Source: Pyrrhoderma lamaoense
Taxonomy: Eukaryota > Basidiomycota > Agaricomycetes > Hymenochaetales > Hymenochaetaceae
Assembly (NCBI GenBank): GCA_002794735.1
Contig: NBAZ01000003.1
Location: forward strand, 682,001 to 746,000
Reading direction: 5' to 3'
DNA: 64,000 nucleotides
The notes under the pieces were generated by a model. It ran no database searches. It had not been told where the DNA came from and worked only from the letters and a program-made list of their open reading frames with translations. The position numbers were made by a program, and so were the translations under genes. Shown piece by piece: positions 48,913 through 59,263 of this stretch (its first letter is position 1; each line of letters starts with the position of its first letter).

Positions 48913-49505
48913 TCAGTTACTCGAGCTTTTGGTCATAGTATCTCCTTCGGAGACAAGACAGGTCCCAAAATCTTTAGGATCGAAGCCTATTCCATCTCCA
49001 AGATCTAGTGGAAGATCAAGTGGTTTGAGAACGAAAGGATCAAAAGATCCGTCTTCGTTACCACAGCCTATTGAAGATTTTTTGCCTTTTTCAGCAGTTT
49101 TGTCGAGTTTCTCTGTCGGATTTATCATGTTGTTCTATTGTATGACAAAGGTCTTGATCAGAACTCATAGTAAATCCGATAGACTATCAACACTCACATC
49201 AATGTTTTCTCGCTTCTCAATTACTTCTTGTCCTGTATCCTGACTTAACGAGGTATCAGGACCAGCTGCGAGGAAATTTTCAAATAAGACGGCGTGTCGC
49301 CGCGGATCCAATCGGGGATGTGTATTCTTTACGAATATATCCCCTTGCCTCCCCTTCGAGAGAGTGGCACCCAGTTCTCGCCCCGCTTGATCAGTTCTCT
49401 CCTTTCCTTTCTGCGCGTAGCCAGATCTTTCTGTAATATTGTATTCGGAGAAGAATTTGCAACTGCGACTGACTTTGTCTGAACGTGGATTTGCGGAGTA
49501 TCCAT
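48913..49505 (-). CDS. Array copy C: WQ/NTxPR-family small protein, one frame break
   Basis: Start at the ATG at 49505 (MDTPQIHVQTKSVAV). Exon 1 is 308 nt, not a multiple of three; adding one base at the C4 run 49341-49344 would make it 309 nt, exactly the exon-1 length of copies E and F. The first part reads RRKERRELIKRGENWV, the second DIFVKNTHPRLDPRRHAVLF. The intron (49135-49197) is 63 nt as in B and D. Exon 2 begins NNMINPTEKLDKTAE and contains FDPFVLKPLDLPLD and IGFDPKDFGT. Retention of the intron gives VSVDSLSDLL, identical to copy B. It may be intact in the organism if the missing base is a sequencing error; otherwise it is a recent pseudogene. Confidence 0.6.
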
Positions 49506-51296
49506 CTTTAAGGCGAACACAAGTAATGGCGAGTATCGTCAATAGTGAGAGCTAGAAAGGTCATGGATACTCAGTGAAAGGCTCTACAACGTAGAAGGGT
49601 GAACATACCTATCCGAAATGGGGTAGATGAATCCTATGGAGAGCGTATATCAAGATGGAGATGAAAGATCTCCTGCGGCAACCTCTTTAAATCTCCCATC
49701 CTAAAACTCGTGGAAGTTTATCGCTGACTTCAACACAGTGGAAAAAACAATGTCATTGTAGCAGATAATGAATATCCATTGTGGTAACCATGATAATGGA
49801 TTAGAGGCTCACTCTTCACGTCTAATTGAATCAGATAACGCAGGTTTTCAGCCGCCTCTAATTATCAAATACGTCATTTTGAAATTCTTTACCAAGGGAG
49901 ACAAAGGTATTTTACTTAAATACCCTTTGCTCTGCACATCTTTTCAATGGAAACACGAGGACATGGCTTATAGAAGCTGGTAAAGTAACTTACAGATTAC
50001 AATCGTTTAGTACATTACCAAGTAGTAATGAGTGATGGTATTCACTCTAATCATAGTCTATGATTTAATACCAACTCGGTGTCTTGCCTCTCATCGAATT
50101 TTCCGCCTTTTTTCACAAAACACACCTTATAGCAGCGTATAGATCTCAAGCATAACAGTGAATACGAATCACGAATCCTGTTATGACGACCGGATAGTCA
50201 TCGATAATCAATGGGTAGAGCTTTACGATATGATAAGGTATGATTGGGCCGGCCTAGGAGCTTATATTAACTTTTTCGCTAAAACTTGTGACAGAGAAAT
50301 TGTTATTGTACGAGCTTAGACTATTAATAGAGTTTAAGACCACTAGAAGAATAACTACAGAAGGGTATGTATGAGATAACAGAATTGGATCATGAAAAAA
50401 GGTTAAGTACAGTTTAATGGTGCTCGATTTCGTCGACATAGAGGTATATAGATATCACTTTTTAGCGTGCCTCAGTGCCAGAGAAGTCTAAAGCTTGAAC
50501 ATAGTATTGTCTTAATAAGCATGACTAAGCGAAATTTCCTCTATAAGTATCCTGGGCTCCAGCTTGTTTTCCATTATAATTCTCTGCCTCTAACCATTAC
50601 CACCACTCGGTATATGCATAAGCCACAGAAGCACCGTTAATCACTCAAGGGGCTCAAGATAGATGCGCTCTAGCGTTAACGTCTTGAATAGATGGCTCAC
50701 ACTTCTTTGTGGTCTATCTGGTTACTGGTGGTTCACCGTCGTAATATAAACCCACGAGCTTGGGACCCCTGGTGATTATGTGGGCCACATACAACCCACA
50801 TCCTTTATGTCAACACCTCTCTTATCTCATTGCCTATCTACCTCTATAATTCTCATCGTACCACTCGTTCAATCGGGCATAGTTACCGCTCAATTGCACC
50901 TCTTGGTTCACCATATAACAAGGCTAACTTGATATCTTGGATTTTCGTACAAAACTCTCACACGAGCTTATCAGTAGGCAGAATATGAATCTCTGCAGGA
51001 GAGCATTTGGAGGACGGGTGCCTAAACTTCCCGCTTTTCTGTTTTGATATAGGTGGAAACTATGAAGTGGCTTCACGCTTCTTTGACTTGAAGACATGTG
51101 CTTACGTTTGTAAGTGCAGATGAAATGGTTAACTAACTATTGAGATATATATACAAGCAAGCAAAATTGGAACGCAAGATACGGAAATATGAGAAAGATA
51201 TAACTAGGAAGACGTATGTATACCATACATTTTGTGCTGTAGACGCTAACGTAAGTATATGCATATTCCTTACCTGGGAGATGACTTACTTTAGTT
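49506..51296. repeat. Upstream part of array unit C
   Basis: Contains the shared elements at 49,779-49,880, then diverged repeats of unit B (AACAGTGAATACGAATCACG near 50,155; CATGACTAAGC at 50,519; the GATGGCTCA block at 50,691). No gene was recognised; minus-strand short frames do not recur between units. Confidence 0.5.
49779..49880 (-). promoter_or_regulatory. Shared upstream elements, copy C
   Basis: ATTGTGGTAACCATGATAAT at 49,779 and CAGATAACGCAGGTTTTCAG at 49,831, with a TACGTCA half-site at 49,870, sit about 275-375 bp upstream of the copy-C ATG. Confidence 0.65.
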
Positions 51297-51893
51297 TCAG
51301 CTACTCGCTACTTCAGCTCCAACTTCGAAATAGGAATAAGCTTCAAAATCGTTCGGATCAAACCCGTCTTCATCTTCAATGTCGACCGGTGAGAAGTCCT
51401 CGGGATTGAAGCCTTCATCTTCCTTGTCAGTACCCGTTGAGGACTGAAGACTTCCTGTGCTGACTGTACAAAGTAACTCTGTCGAGTTATACTTGTGGTT
51501 CTATTGTATGGCATAAGTCATGATCAGAACGCATAGTAAACGAGACAGAATATCTGCACTCACATTTATACTTTTGTTCATTTCTCCCATATCTAGTTCC
51601 ATATCTTGATCCGTCAGAGCTTTTGCCAAACCATGGATAATCTCATTGTAATCTTGAATTATAACTGCATTCCGCCGTCTATCTAAACGAGGAGCAGTAT
51701 TATTCACGAATACATCTTCCGGATGCTCTCCTAAGAATGTGGTTTGCCACTCCCGTGCTTGTTTGGCCATCTCTGTGCGGTTCTTTCTTCGACATAGCGC
51801 ATCTTTTCGCGTTTGATCCCTCGATGTACGCGGGATGGTGTCAATGACCACAGTCGTTTCCGTTTCAACATGAATCTGGAATTGATTATTCAT
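51297..51893 (-). CDS. Array copy D: WQ/NTxPR-family small protein
   Basis: Start at the ATG at 51893 (MNNQFQIHVETETTVVID). Exon 1 (51564-51893, 110 codons) holds NRTEMAKQAREWQTTFLGEH, then DVFVNNTAPRLDRRRNAVII. The intron (51501-51563) is again 63 nt, donor GTGAGT, acceptor CAATAG. Exon 2 (51297-51500) starts NHKYNSTELLC and has a doubled acidic motif, GFNPEDFSPVDIED then GFDPNDFEAYSYF, ending VGAEVASS. Total 177 residues and unbroken. Retaining the intron would extend the protein by a different tail that does not stop as early as in B and C. The doubled PxDF motif suggests a short linear interaction motif, which is inference. Confidence 0.7.
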
Positions 51894-52155
51894 ATTTCTT
51901 TGGAAAAGAAATTGAAATTAAGTAATGGCAGAGTATCACGTCGAACTTATAAATATTAACAGGGACATTTATCGAAGGAAACCAAACGTACTATCGCACA
52001 GATATTTCAGAGCACCAAATGTCTGGATGGAATATGATGGGTTGATAAAGACAAGAGGAGGCTTTTTTTGACTTTCTTTTATCTATCAAGGATATCAGTA
52101 CGTGTATCTCTGAAACTCGTACAAACATGCAGTTTGAAAGACAATCAACTTTTTC

Positions 52156-52240
52156 GGTGGTAACCATGATAAAGAATTCGGGGGCTCATCTTTTAATTAA
52201 GCCAGATAACACAGTATTTCAATCCACTCCTTTCACTACC
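52156..52240 (-). promoter_or_regulatory. Shared upstream elements, copy D
   Basis: GGTGGTAACCATGATAA and CCAGATAACACAGTATTTCA match the paired elements of copies A-C in order and spacing, about 265-350 bp upstream of the copy-D ATG, but are the most diverged. Confidence 0.55.
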
Positions 52241-52259
52241 CATATCGCATTGTGGCGCG

Positions 52260-52284
52260 CCCTTTGAAATACTTTTTCAAAGGG
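52260..52284. other. Perfect 10-bp hairpin
   Basis: CCCTTTGAAA and TTTCAAAGGG flank a TACTT loop. It sits just beyond the shared promoter element of copy D, and I see no equivalent in the other units. Confidence 0.55.
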
Positions 52285-52753
52285 GGCGGTAAAAGTGTCT
52301 CTCTTTTTGATACACGTTCTTTCCCTTTCACCTTTTATTCTCGGCAAAATGCCTTGAATGTAGCCGACCAACGATGATCTGTGTATTACTAATTATCACT
52401 AAGCTGATTTCCCTCCCTTCTTTATCTCTGTCTAAATCTATATCCTGAAATTGCCTCTCATAGGGGCATTGTTTTTGGTATGGGGTAACTTTCATAACAT
52501 CTCATTTGACGTCTTAGAATCAATATTTTATGCAAGCTTTCGAATTGTGCAATGAAGTTCGAGTTGCTGTCAAAGGCTGATAAACTCAGTTGTGAATTGG
52601 CGTCTGAATCGTGAACAATCGGGCCAGAATCGTGAGGCCTCCTGACTCTTGCCTATATTACAAAATTCGAAGTAAAACAAGAGATGATATAGTAGATACA
52701 TAGCTACCAAAATGAGATTTGCATATACTTGGATAGGAGACCTCAAAATAAAT

Positions 52754-52951
52754 TTAATTGTAAAGCACTGAAGTCAGCACAAGTACAATCAACCATGCAA
52801 CCCTTGACCCTGCCATGTCGATAAGGCTTTCAAAACAATTAGCTTGGAAGTCAGTAATATCTTCATTGTAAGGAATTTTGAAGTTAAAGGAGTCAAAGGA
52901 GTCACTGCCATATTGCGTCCGGATCACAAACCCGTCTTTCTCGAAACCCAA
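52754..52951 (-). pseudogene. Relic of an array-family exon 2
   Basis: The frame reads SDSFDSFNFKIPYNEDITDF, which resembles the exon-2 motif of copies B and C (ESFDPSGFKLLDLPLD...NPEDFEA). No ATG starts it, no exon 1 lies upstream (the tRNA gene follows instead), and the tail is hydrophobic and unlike the family. I read it as the truncated last unit of the minus-strand array. This is a weak match. Confidence 0.35.
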
Positions 52952-53094
52952 GGTTTAGTCTTCTAGATAGGGGAAATTAAACTGCGTGTATGCCTACGGA
53001 TGCTATGGGGTTTTACTAAACTATGCTACTTTGAATGGATATCGGAGACCTCTCTTCGTGCGAGTTGACATATTGAAGAAAATGAGCAAAAAAT

Positions 53095-53193
53095 CTCTGC
53101 CGGCAGGATTTGAACCTACGCGCACATAGTGCATCAGATAATAGTGGTCATGCCAATTCAAATCTGACACCTTAACCACTCGGTCACAGCAGA
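53095..53193 (-). tRNA. tRNA-Ser(UGA) with a 17-nt intron
   Basis: The 7-bp acceptor stem TCTGCTG pairs with CGGCAGA, with discriminator G. The D region ACCGAGTGGTTAAGGTG is typical of class II tRNAs. The anticodon stem is TCAGA/TCTGA with loop TT-TGA-A, an intron at 53140-53156 (TTGGCATGACCACTATT) after position 37, then A38. A long variable arm with GCAC/GTGC stem confirms Ser or Leu type, and anticodon TGA means Ser. The T arm GTAGG-TTCAAAT-CCTGC is complete. It lies between the minus-strand array and the second antiporter gene. Confidence 0.92.
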
Positions 53194-53535
53194 AGCTCAC
53201 ATCGTACATATTCAGAAAATTTAGTATCCGGTGACTAGTCACACTATTACAGGTGGTTCCACTAGGTCTTCGTCACCTCTATAATAGGATATATTTCTCA
53301 CAGTACAGAATATTCCCTATAACTCATTTTTTGCTTATGATTCTACTTTCAAGTCTTTTAAGAATATAGTACTGATAGTAAAGAACTAAAATCCGCTACA
53401 AAAGATAATAGACTATGTATTTCTAAGGGGAAAAAAGGGATAGCCACTTTACCAAGAGCTAACCTGGTACTAGTTCCTTCCAACTTAAGTATGCAAATCA
53501 GTATCCAGATTTGGGGTGACGAAGACTTAGTGGAA
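53194..53535. other. Intergenic next to tRNA
   Basis: No gene recognised in this 340-bp AT-rich stretch. Confidence 0.4.
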
Positions 53536-53989
53536 TCACCTGTACATTAATCCTATACTAATTAATGTGATTACTTGGCTGGTGGTTGTCCCAATCCTTT
53601 GATAAAAAGGATTCACATCATCAGCGGGGAAAGCGACGGCTTTCATTCTTTCAAGCACCGATGTCGCAATCAACCTTGGATCTTGCTATATACGGACGAA
53701 TAGATAAGTGATTATGTTACTGTCCTTTTTAGCTCCTGGAAACTCCGAAGTAAGTGACTTCATAACGATGCTAGGGATGTGAAACAGGGATCCTGTAATT
53801 ATTAATATTGGCTCGTGACCACCAAGCAACCAAGCATAGAGCACAGATTTATCTTTCAATCTGTTCAGAGAATAGTAGCATCGTTTCCGAAACAACAAAG
53901 ATCTGAATAGCCTGATGATGTTTAAGAGGAGATCTGGGCCCTTTCTTTGGATTAATAAGATGAAAACTTGTGTTTGATAGATCGCACTA
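53536..53989 (-). CDS. Fragment of an unrecognised protein gene
   Basis: An exon entered through an acceptor at 53990 reads QVFILLIQRKGPDLLLNIIR, then YAWLLGGHEPILIITGSLF, HIPSIVMKSLTSEFPGAKK. A second segment reads QDPRLIATSVLERMKAVAF, PADDVNPFYQRIG. The composition and length look like real coding sequence. However, no start exon was found, and the junction between the two segments (near 53,700) needs a one-base adjustment. It may be the 3' remnant of a gene. Family unknown. Confidence 0.35.
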
Positions 53990-54458
53990 CTTGAGCCATT
54001 GTATGTGAAGTTGAGCCAGGTTCATTGTTGAAACTTACCATTCTTCGCTATGCCAACAACTTACGCTGTATATAATATAATATAATCGTAGTTTCGCGTC
54101 ATACCTGTAGATGCTGGCCTTGTGTGGCCGACTAACTCACTCTTTGGGTTGTGGGTTTAGAGTTAATGATGACGCGAACAAAATAAGAATGGGAATGTTG
54201 GTAATAGAGTTTAATACACATCTAGTTGTATTATGTTTGTCTGGCCTTGTACCCCGAAATTGGCCATGATGACAGCACTACGAAATCATGGCATGGGCCA
54301 AATGAATGGCTGTGACCGATTTCTGGCTTAAGGAGATGGAATGCCCTAAACGGCATGTTATACTGCTATAAATTTTCCATATGTTGGTTTATATTAAATC
54401 TGAATACTTAAAAACCCATCTTCATGTTCACCCGCTCGTATCCTCCCCTTTTCCCGTC
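53990..54458. other. Intergenic, upstream of NHA antiporter 2
   Basis: Contains the promoter of the second antiporter and possibly missing 5' exons of the fragment at 53536. A (TATAA)n-like tract lies at 54,068-54,085. Confidence 0.4.
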
Positions 54459-56513
54459 ATGATTGGAGTAACAGAAGTATGTACACTATATATATACTTT
54501 GCAATTAAGTTATTAACCTTGACTATAGGTCACCTCCACAAGCCTTGCCTATCTTATGTTAGGAGGGTTTGTGGTTTTTGTGAGTATCTCCAATAACATC
54601 TGGACCAAAGCTGAGGATATCGTACAGTTCAGCCTCATGTCCTATGTGTTCAAAGAGAAAGTGTGCCCCACTCTCACTCTGATTTGATTGATGGTAGTCT
54701 GAAATATATAATTTTTCAGTTATTCATGGGTGAAGCAGTGCTGGGTACAGTATTTGGAATCCTCATTGGGCCCTATTTTGCAAATATATTCGACCCAAGA
54801 TCCTGGGGATCCACGGAATCGATACAGGACAAGGTCACACTCGAGGTTATGCGCATTGTTCTAGCCACAGGCTTGTTTACTATCGGAGTTATGCTACCTA
54901 GAGCCTATCTAGCTAAGCACGCCAAAAGTCTACTTATAATGGTGAGAGTCACGCCAAAACTGTGTTATATTATGGGTTCTTATGGACAAGCTATAGGTAG
55001 TGCCAACAATGGCATTTGGGTGGATAGCTGTAGCGGGTAAGCACTTAGACTTTGTGGTAAAGAGGTCAAGCAACTCACATATATCTTATCATTCTATAGC
55101 ACTGATTAAGGTTCTGTTTTCCCCGCTAACATTGACATCAGCGCTTGCAATCTCTGCTTGCTTAACTCCGACGGATCCAATTCTTTCCACTGTTATAGTC
55201 GGAGGTAGCTTTGCTATCCGATACGTACCTGAGCGCATCCGCCATCTGATAAGGTATGAAGTAAAGGAACAGATGTATTGTTATTTACAAACTTCTTGAA
55301 GTGCCGAGTCAGCTGCAAACGATGGGTTAGCGTACCCGTTCCTTTCATTGTCACTCTACCTCGCGATAGAAGAGACTAGAAGAGAAGCTATTGTAAGATG
55401 GTTGTTAGTTGGATGCCTTTGTGCGTCGTTCACTGTCACTTTTTTCTAACAATCATACTGAAAAAAATAATAGATCAAGTAATTCTAGGCACTGTTATCG
55501 GTGCGGTTCTTGGTGGGTATATGAACTCGTTCTACAGTCTTCTCGCTAATACGCTCACTATAATATCAAGGTCTTGTATTTTCACGTTTGATACACAGTT
55601 TAAACGAGAAGAAAATCATCGATCGCGAGTCCTATGTTGTGCAATATCTAGCTCTTTCAATATTTACGGTTGGTATTGTAAGCTCCATTGGCTCGGATGA
55701 TTTACTAGCTGCGTTCGCAGCTGGATCCGCATTCTCCTGGGATGGGGATTTCTACATGCATACCAAGTCCGAGGCGTTCCCGGTTGCAGTTGACCTGTTT
55801 CTCAATTGCGTATGCTTTATCTACATTGGTGCATGGCTTCCGTTCGGAGAGTTCAATGCTGCGAGTATAGGAATTGAGCCTTGGAGGCTTACTGTACTAA
55901 TCGTTGCAATTATTTTGATTCGGAGGATCCCGTGCATACTACTCTTGTATCGATGGACACCAGATATCAAAAATTATAAGGAAGCCTTATTTTGCGGTCA
56001 CTTTGGACCTATGGGTGTCAGTGCCATATTCGTCTCGACTATGGCAGTTACAGAGCTACAAGCTGTACTATCAGACGAAGAGGGCGAAAGAAAGCTCCAG
56101 AACGAGATATTGAAGGACTCTCTACATCCAATAGTGGGTTTCGTGGTGCTAGGAAGTATCGTAGTACGTAAGTGAAAGCACCTTACACGAGAATCAAAGA
56201 TGATATTAAAGTAAACTCAGATGGTCTCTCCATATCTATTTACTGCCTTTCCCTGGCTCTGTTACATTTGAAAGTAAAAGTAGTGTCAAGAACGGCATCT
56301 TTGGAAGAAGACCAAAACAAAGTCTCGATTTATCACGAAGCTCTACCACTATGGAAGACGTACACAGAAAGATTATTTATGCGATGTTTATCTAGGTCAA
56401 GTACTAGAAAGAACAATGCTAACGTTAAAATACAGGAGGCTCAGATTGAGATGGATATACATGACAAAAAGGACGGCTCTTCAGGATCTGTGACATCAGA
56501 AAATCCTGTGTAG
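54459..56513 (+). CDS. NHA/Sod2-type Na+(K+)/H+ antiporter, copy 2
   Basis: Paralogue of the gene at 38917 with the same exon plan: MIGVTE, VTSTSLAYLMLGGFVV, FSLMSYVFKEK, LFMGEAVLGTVFGILIGPYF. The core keeps FDPRSWGS, VTLEVMRIVLATGLFTIGV, ACLTPTDPILSTVIVGGSF, SAANDGLAYPFLSLSLYLAI, the double-Asp motif SIGSDDLLAAFAAGSAFSW, and CGHFGPMGVSAIFVS. After GAVLG an intron (55,514-55,570) must be removed to give LVFSRLIHSLNEKKIIDRES, aligning with IAFSHLMRISHNRGIIDRES of copy 1. The C-terminal tail is unrelated to that of copy 1, a divergence that may alter regulation. The frame is unbroken. It sits between the minus-strand array and the plus-strand copies E and F. Confidence 0.92.
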
Positions 56514-57171
56514 TATAGGAGAGATATTTTCTAGATGCATGCATAGTTCCCCTTTGATGTACATGTACAATGTACAAGTTAATGTTTTGCGAAATTTTAC
56601 GGTAGATACTTTATTTCGGACAAGCATGCATAAGGTGATCAGGTGAGAACAGATCATGTTTTGAGGTGGTGGTAAGTAGATGCAGGGAGTTACGGGGGTA
56701 AAGGGTGAGAGTATAGACTAGGAAAAATGGGGTGGGCTCGTTGTTACGAAAATAACTTGGGGTACGAAAGGCACCGGAGTTCCTTGACTTTGGTCCGTGT
56801 TTTCAAGTGAAGCTAACAATTGATCCGACAAAGAGCATATATAAGATAATAATCAAGTTGACATTCAAAAAAATCGCGTTTAGAAATTATCTTGACAAAA
56901 TCAGGAGAAATCTACGTATACAAATTTCGGGAGGTTTCCATGCAACGGCGCTCATGATAATTTAGACCTCCATACATCTAGCGGTCTTTGAAAGGGTAGA
57001 ACAAGAATGTCAAGAGATATATGAAAATATGTTGATAGTTCTCTATTGATGTAGCTGAGATCTATCTCTTGAAGTGTTAAAGAACGTCATCCATGTGTGC
57101 GTATGAATAAGGCTTACAAGTTAAGAGTGAGAAGATATTATAGATAAATCTTCTATATACATCCTTCGAGT
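56514..57171. other. Intergenic, NHA2 3' flank
   Basis: No gene recognised. Confidence 0.45.
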
Positions 57172-58200
57172 ACCTGGGAGGTACTGATACATTTTTGTGT
57201 GGCCTCATTGCTTTCCCCATGTATATTACACTCCTTCTTGATATGCTATCAGCTTTGAGTCCCGTCGTCTAGGTTATGGCGAAAGTTTTAGCCTCTAGAC
57301 TCTATCACTCAAGGTCTTTCTTGAGGTTGATGTCCTAACAGCAGTACAACATCTGTCATATGGTTTATAATCTCGAGCTAGATGTTATACTAACAGATCA
57401 AGATAAATGTCTCTCCATGCTTGGTTGTGAAACCTGAACACACGATAGTGCGAGAATCTAGGTTTTAACACGAAGGACTCTACTGTGGTGTTGTAAAGTG
57501 CTTTTAAGTGGTCCTGAATTGTATGCCTACAATCGCGGATCCATTGTTAAAAAATTGTGAAAAGTAATGTAAACGGCATTTGATTGCTAAGTTTCGCAAC
57601 AGTGAGATAGCAAGCTCCGTTACCCACGATACGAAAATATAGGAAATCGGGAAAGTTCGAAAGAAATAAATATGAGTGGTTTGATTCTAGAATGGAGTGA
57701 CTTAGATATCATTATAAGACGATTGATAAGGTTCAAATCCAAACAATCAGGAGTGACTTGGAGAATATATCAAAGGGGTACATACTATTAATTGATCCGA
57801 ATGAAGGGATAGTTGCACAAAGAACACTTTACAATTATAGGAGCGAAAATACCCGAGTAAGACTGGCGGTCTAGACCAAGAACTTGAATGGCAATTCTTG
57901 GTAGCTGCAAGTTCTGATAATGAGCATGTCAGCTCCCGTGATAAGAGTAAGGCGAGGGTTGAGCGACACGTTTTATCTGTGTATGCAACAACGATAAGGA
58001 AACACTTGTGATTCGAAGGAACAATGAGTAGAAGTGTCGGCATTTGTATCACAATAATAGGATCTGGACCTGAGACAATCGTCCCGCATCCTTAAAGCTG
58101 TTTCGAACACATCTATACCCCAAAGAATAAGGTCAAAGGGAGAACAGTAGACAGACGGTTCCTCAACTCTCGTTACTTGAAAATCCTCGGCTGTCATCAA
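57172..58200 (+). repeat. Direct-repeat unit 1 upstream of copy E, gene lost
   Basis: Blocks of this unit recur in order about 0.9-1.1 kb later. GAGTACCTGGGAGGTACTGA (57,172) matches the region at 58,314. GCTTTGAGTCCCGTCGTCTA (57,252) matches 58,400. GATAGCAAGCTCCGTTACCC (57,606) matches 58,532. The CTGATAATGAGCAT block (57,914) matches 58,850. No family exon follows it, so it is a solo upstream relic. Minus-strand frames here are chance. Confidence 0.6.
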
Positions 58201-58313
58201 AAATTACCATCTGTACTTGTAGTTTAGCTTTCTAACGTTTCCAGTCTTTTCCAAAGCTCGTTGTTTCTATCTGAAGAATGGGGTTTATGTATAGCGCCCT
58301 TCCTTTGAGTACT

Positions 58314-59263
58314 CGGTAGGGAGTACTCGGGAGGAACTGATACATTCATTGCACCGCTTCAATTCTTATCCCCAGTATATGCCATTCTTCCATTGATGTC
58401 TCTTAGCTTTGGGTCACATTACCTAGGTTAGTTATAATGTTTTATTGAACCGAGTGGTACAGCTTGTCTATATGCTATATAAGCGCTTACTTACCATATG
58501 GTCCATAAAAGAGAATTGACCTTTAGTGACATAGCAAACTCCGGTTCCCGTGGTACGAAATTATAGGAAAGTGGGAAATGACCAGAAGAAAGTGATTGAT
58601 TCACTATCTGCACCAGAGACCATGTATGTCATAGTGTTTTCATAGAACAATGAGCCCCAAAGCCGGAAAATCGGGAATGGCTTAGAGAAGGCATCAAAGG
58701 GGAACAAAATGTGCATTAATAATAATACGACCTAAAAAGAAGGTAGCTGTACAAAACCACCTTTAGACATCGGAACATCGAAACATAAACACCGAATAAT
58801 TGGAAGAATAGTAGATTGCATAGGCGATAGTTTTCTGTATCCAATTAACTGATAATGAGCATATCGATAGAAGAAGGGTGGGTACATAGCACTTCATTGT
58901 GTATATGATAACGTGATTCACAGTAACAATGTGTGATAATACCCTGTCGGAGTCTGGTTCATAGTAATACGCAAGCGCGTTCATTGTAAGAGATTGTCTG
59001 AGCTGATTAATCGGATTTTATCGGCGGTTCTTACTGCCTCCATGCTCCAAAGAAATTAGGATAAAAAGGAGGACACATACTGGCAGTCTCTACAACAACA
59101 TCGCTTCCCTCTTTTCTCAGCGTCTTGCTCTTCGTCTTCGCGGTTTTCTCACATCACAGAGAAGGTATTCCCATATCACCAGTATTCATATCAAAGTTAT
59201 AGACCAATTTGACTGATACCATCTAATTTTCATATCTATCAGTAATCAGCTCTCATCTTTGTA
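58314..59263 (+). repeat. Direct-repeat unit 2, upstream region of copy E
   Basis: Second copy of the unit at 57,172. It includes TTCATAGTAATACGCAAG at about 58,955, the plus-strand counterpart of the shared array element, about 290-310 bp before the copy-E ATG. A TATA-like GATAAAAAGG lies near 59,060 and a C/T-rich leader follows (59,090-59,150). Confidence 0.6.

Larger units (their letters stand above)
51894..52753. repeat. Upstream part of array unit D, with hairpin
   Basis: Shared elements lie at 52,156-52,172 (GGTGGTAACCATGATAA) and 52,201-52,240. A perfect 10-bp inverted repeat with a 5-nt loop lies at 52,260-52,284. The rest is AT-rich and without genes. Confidence 0.5.
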
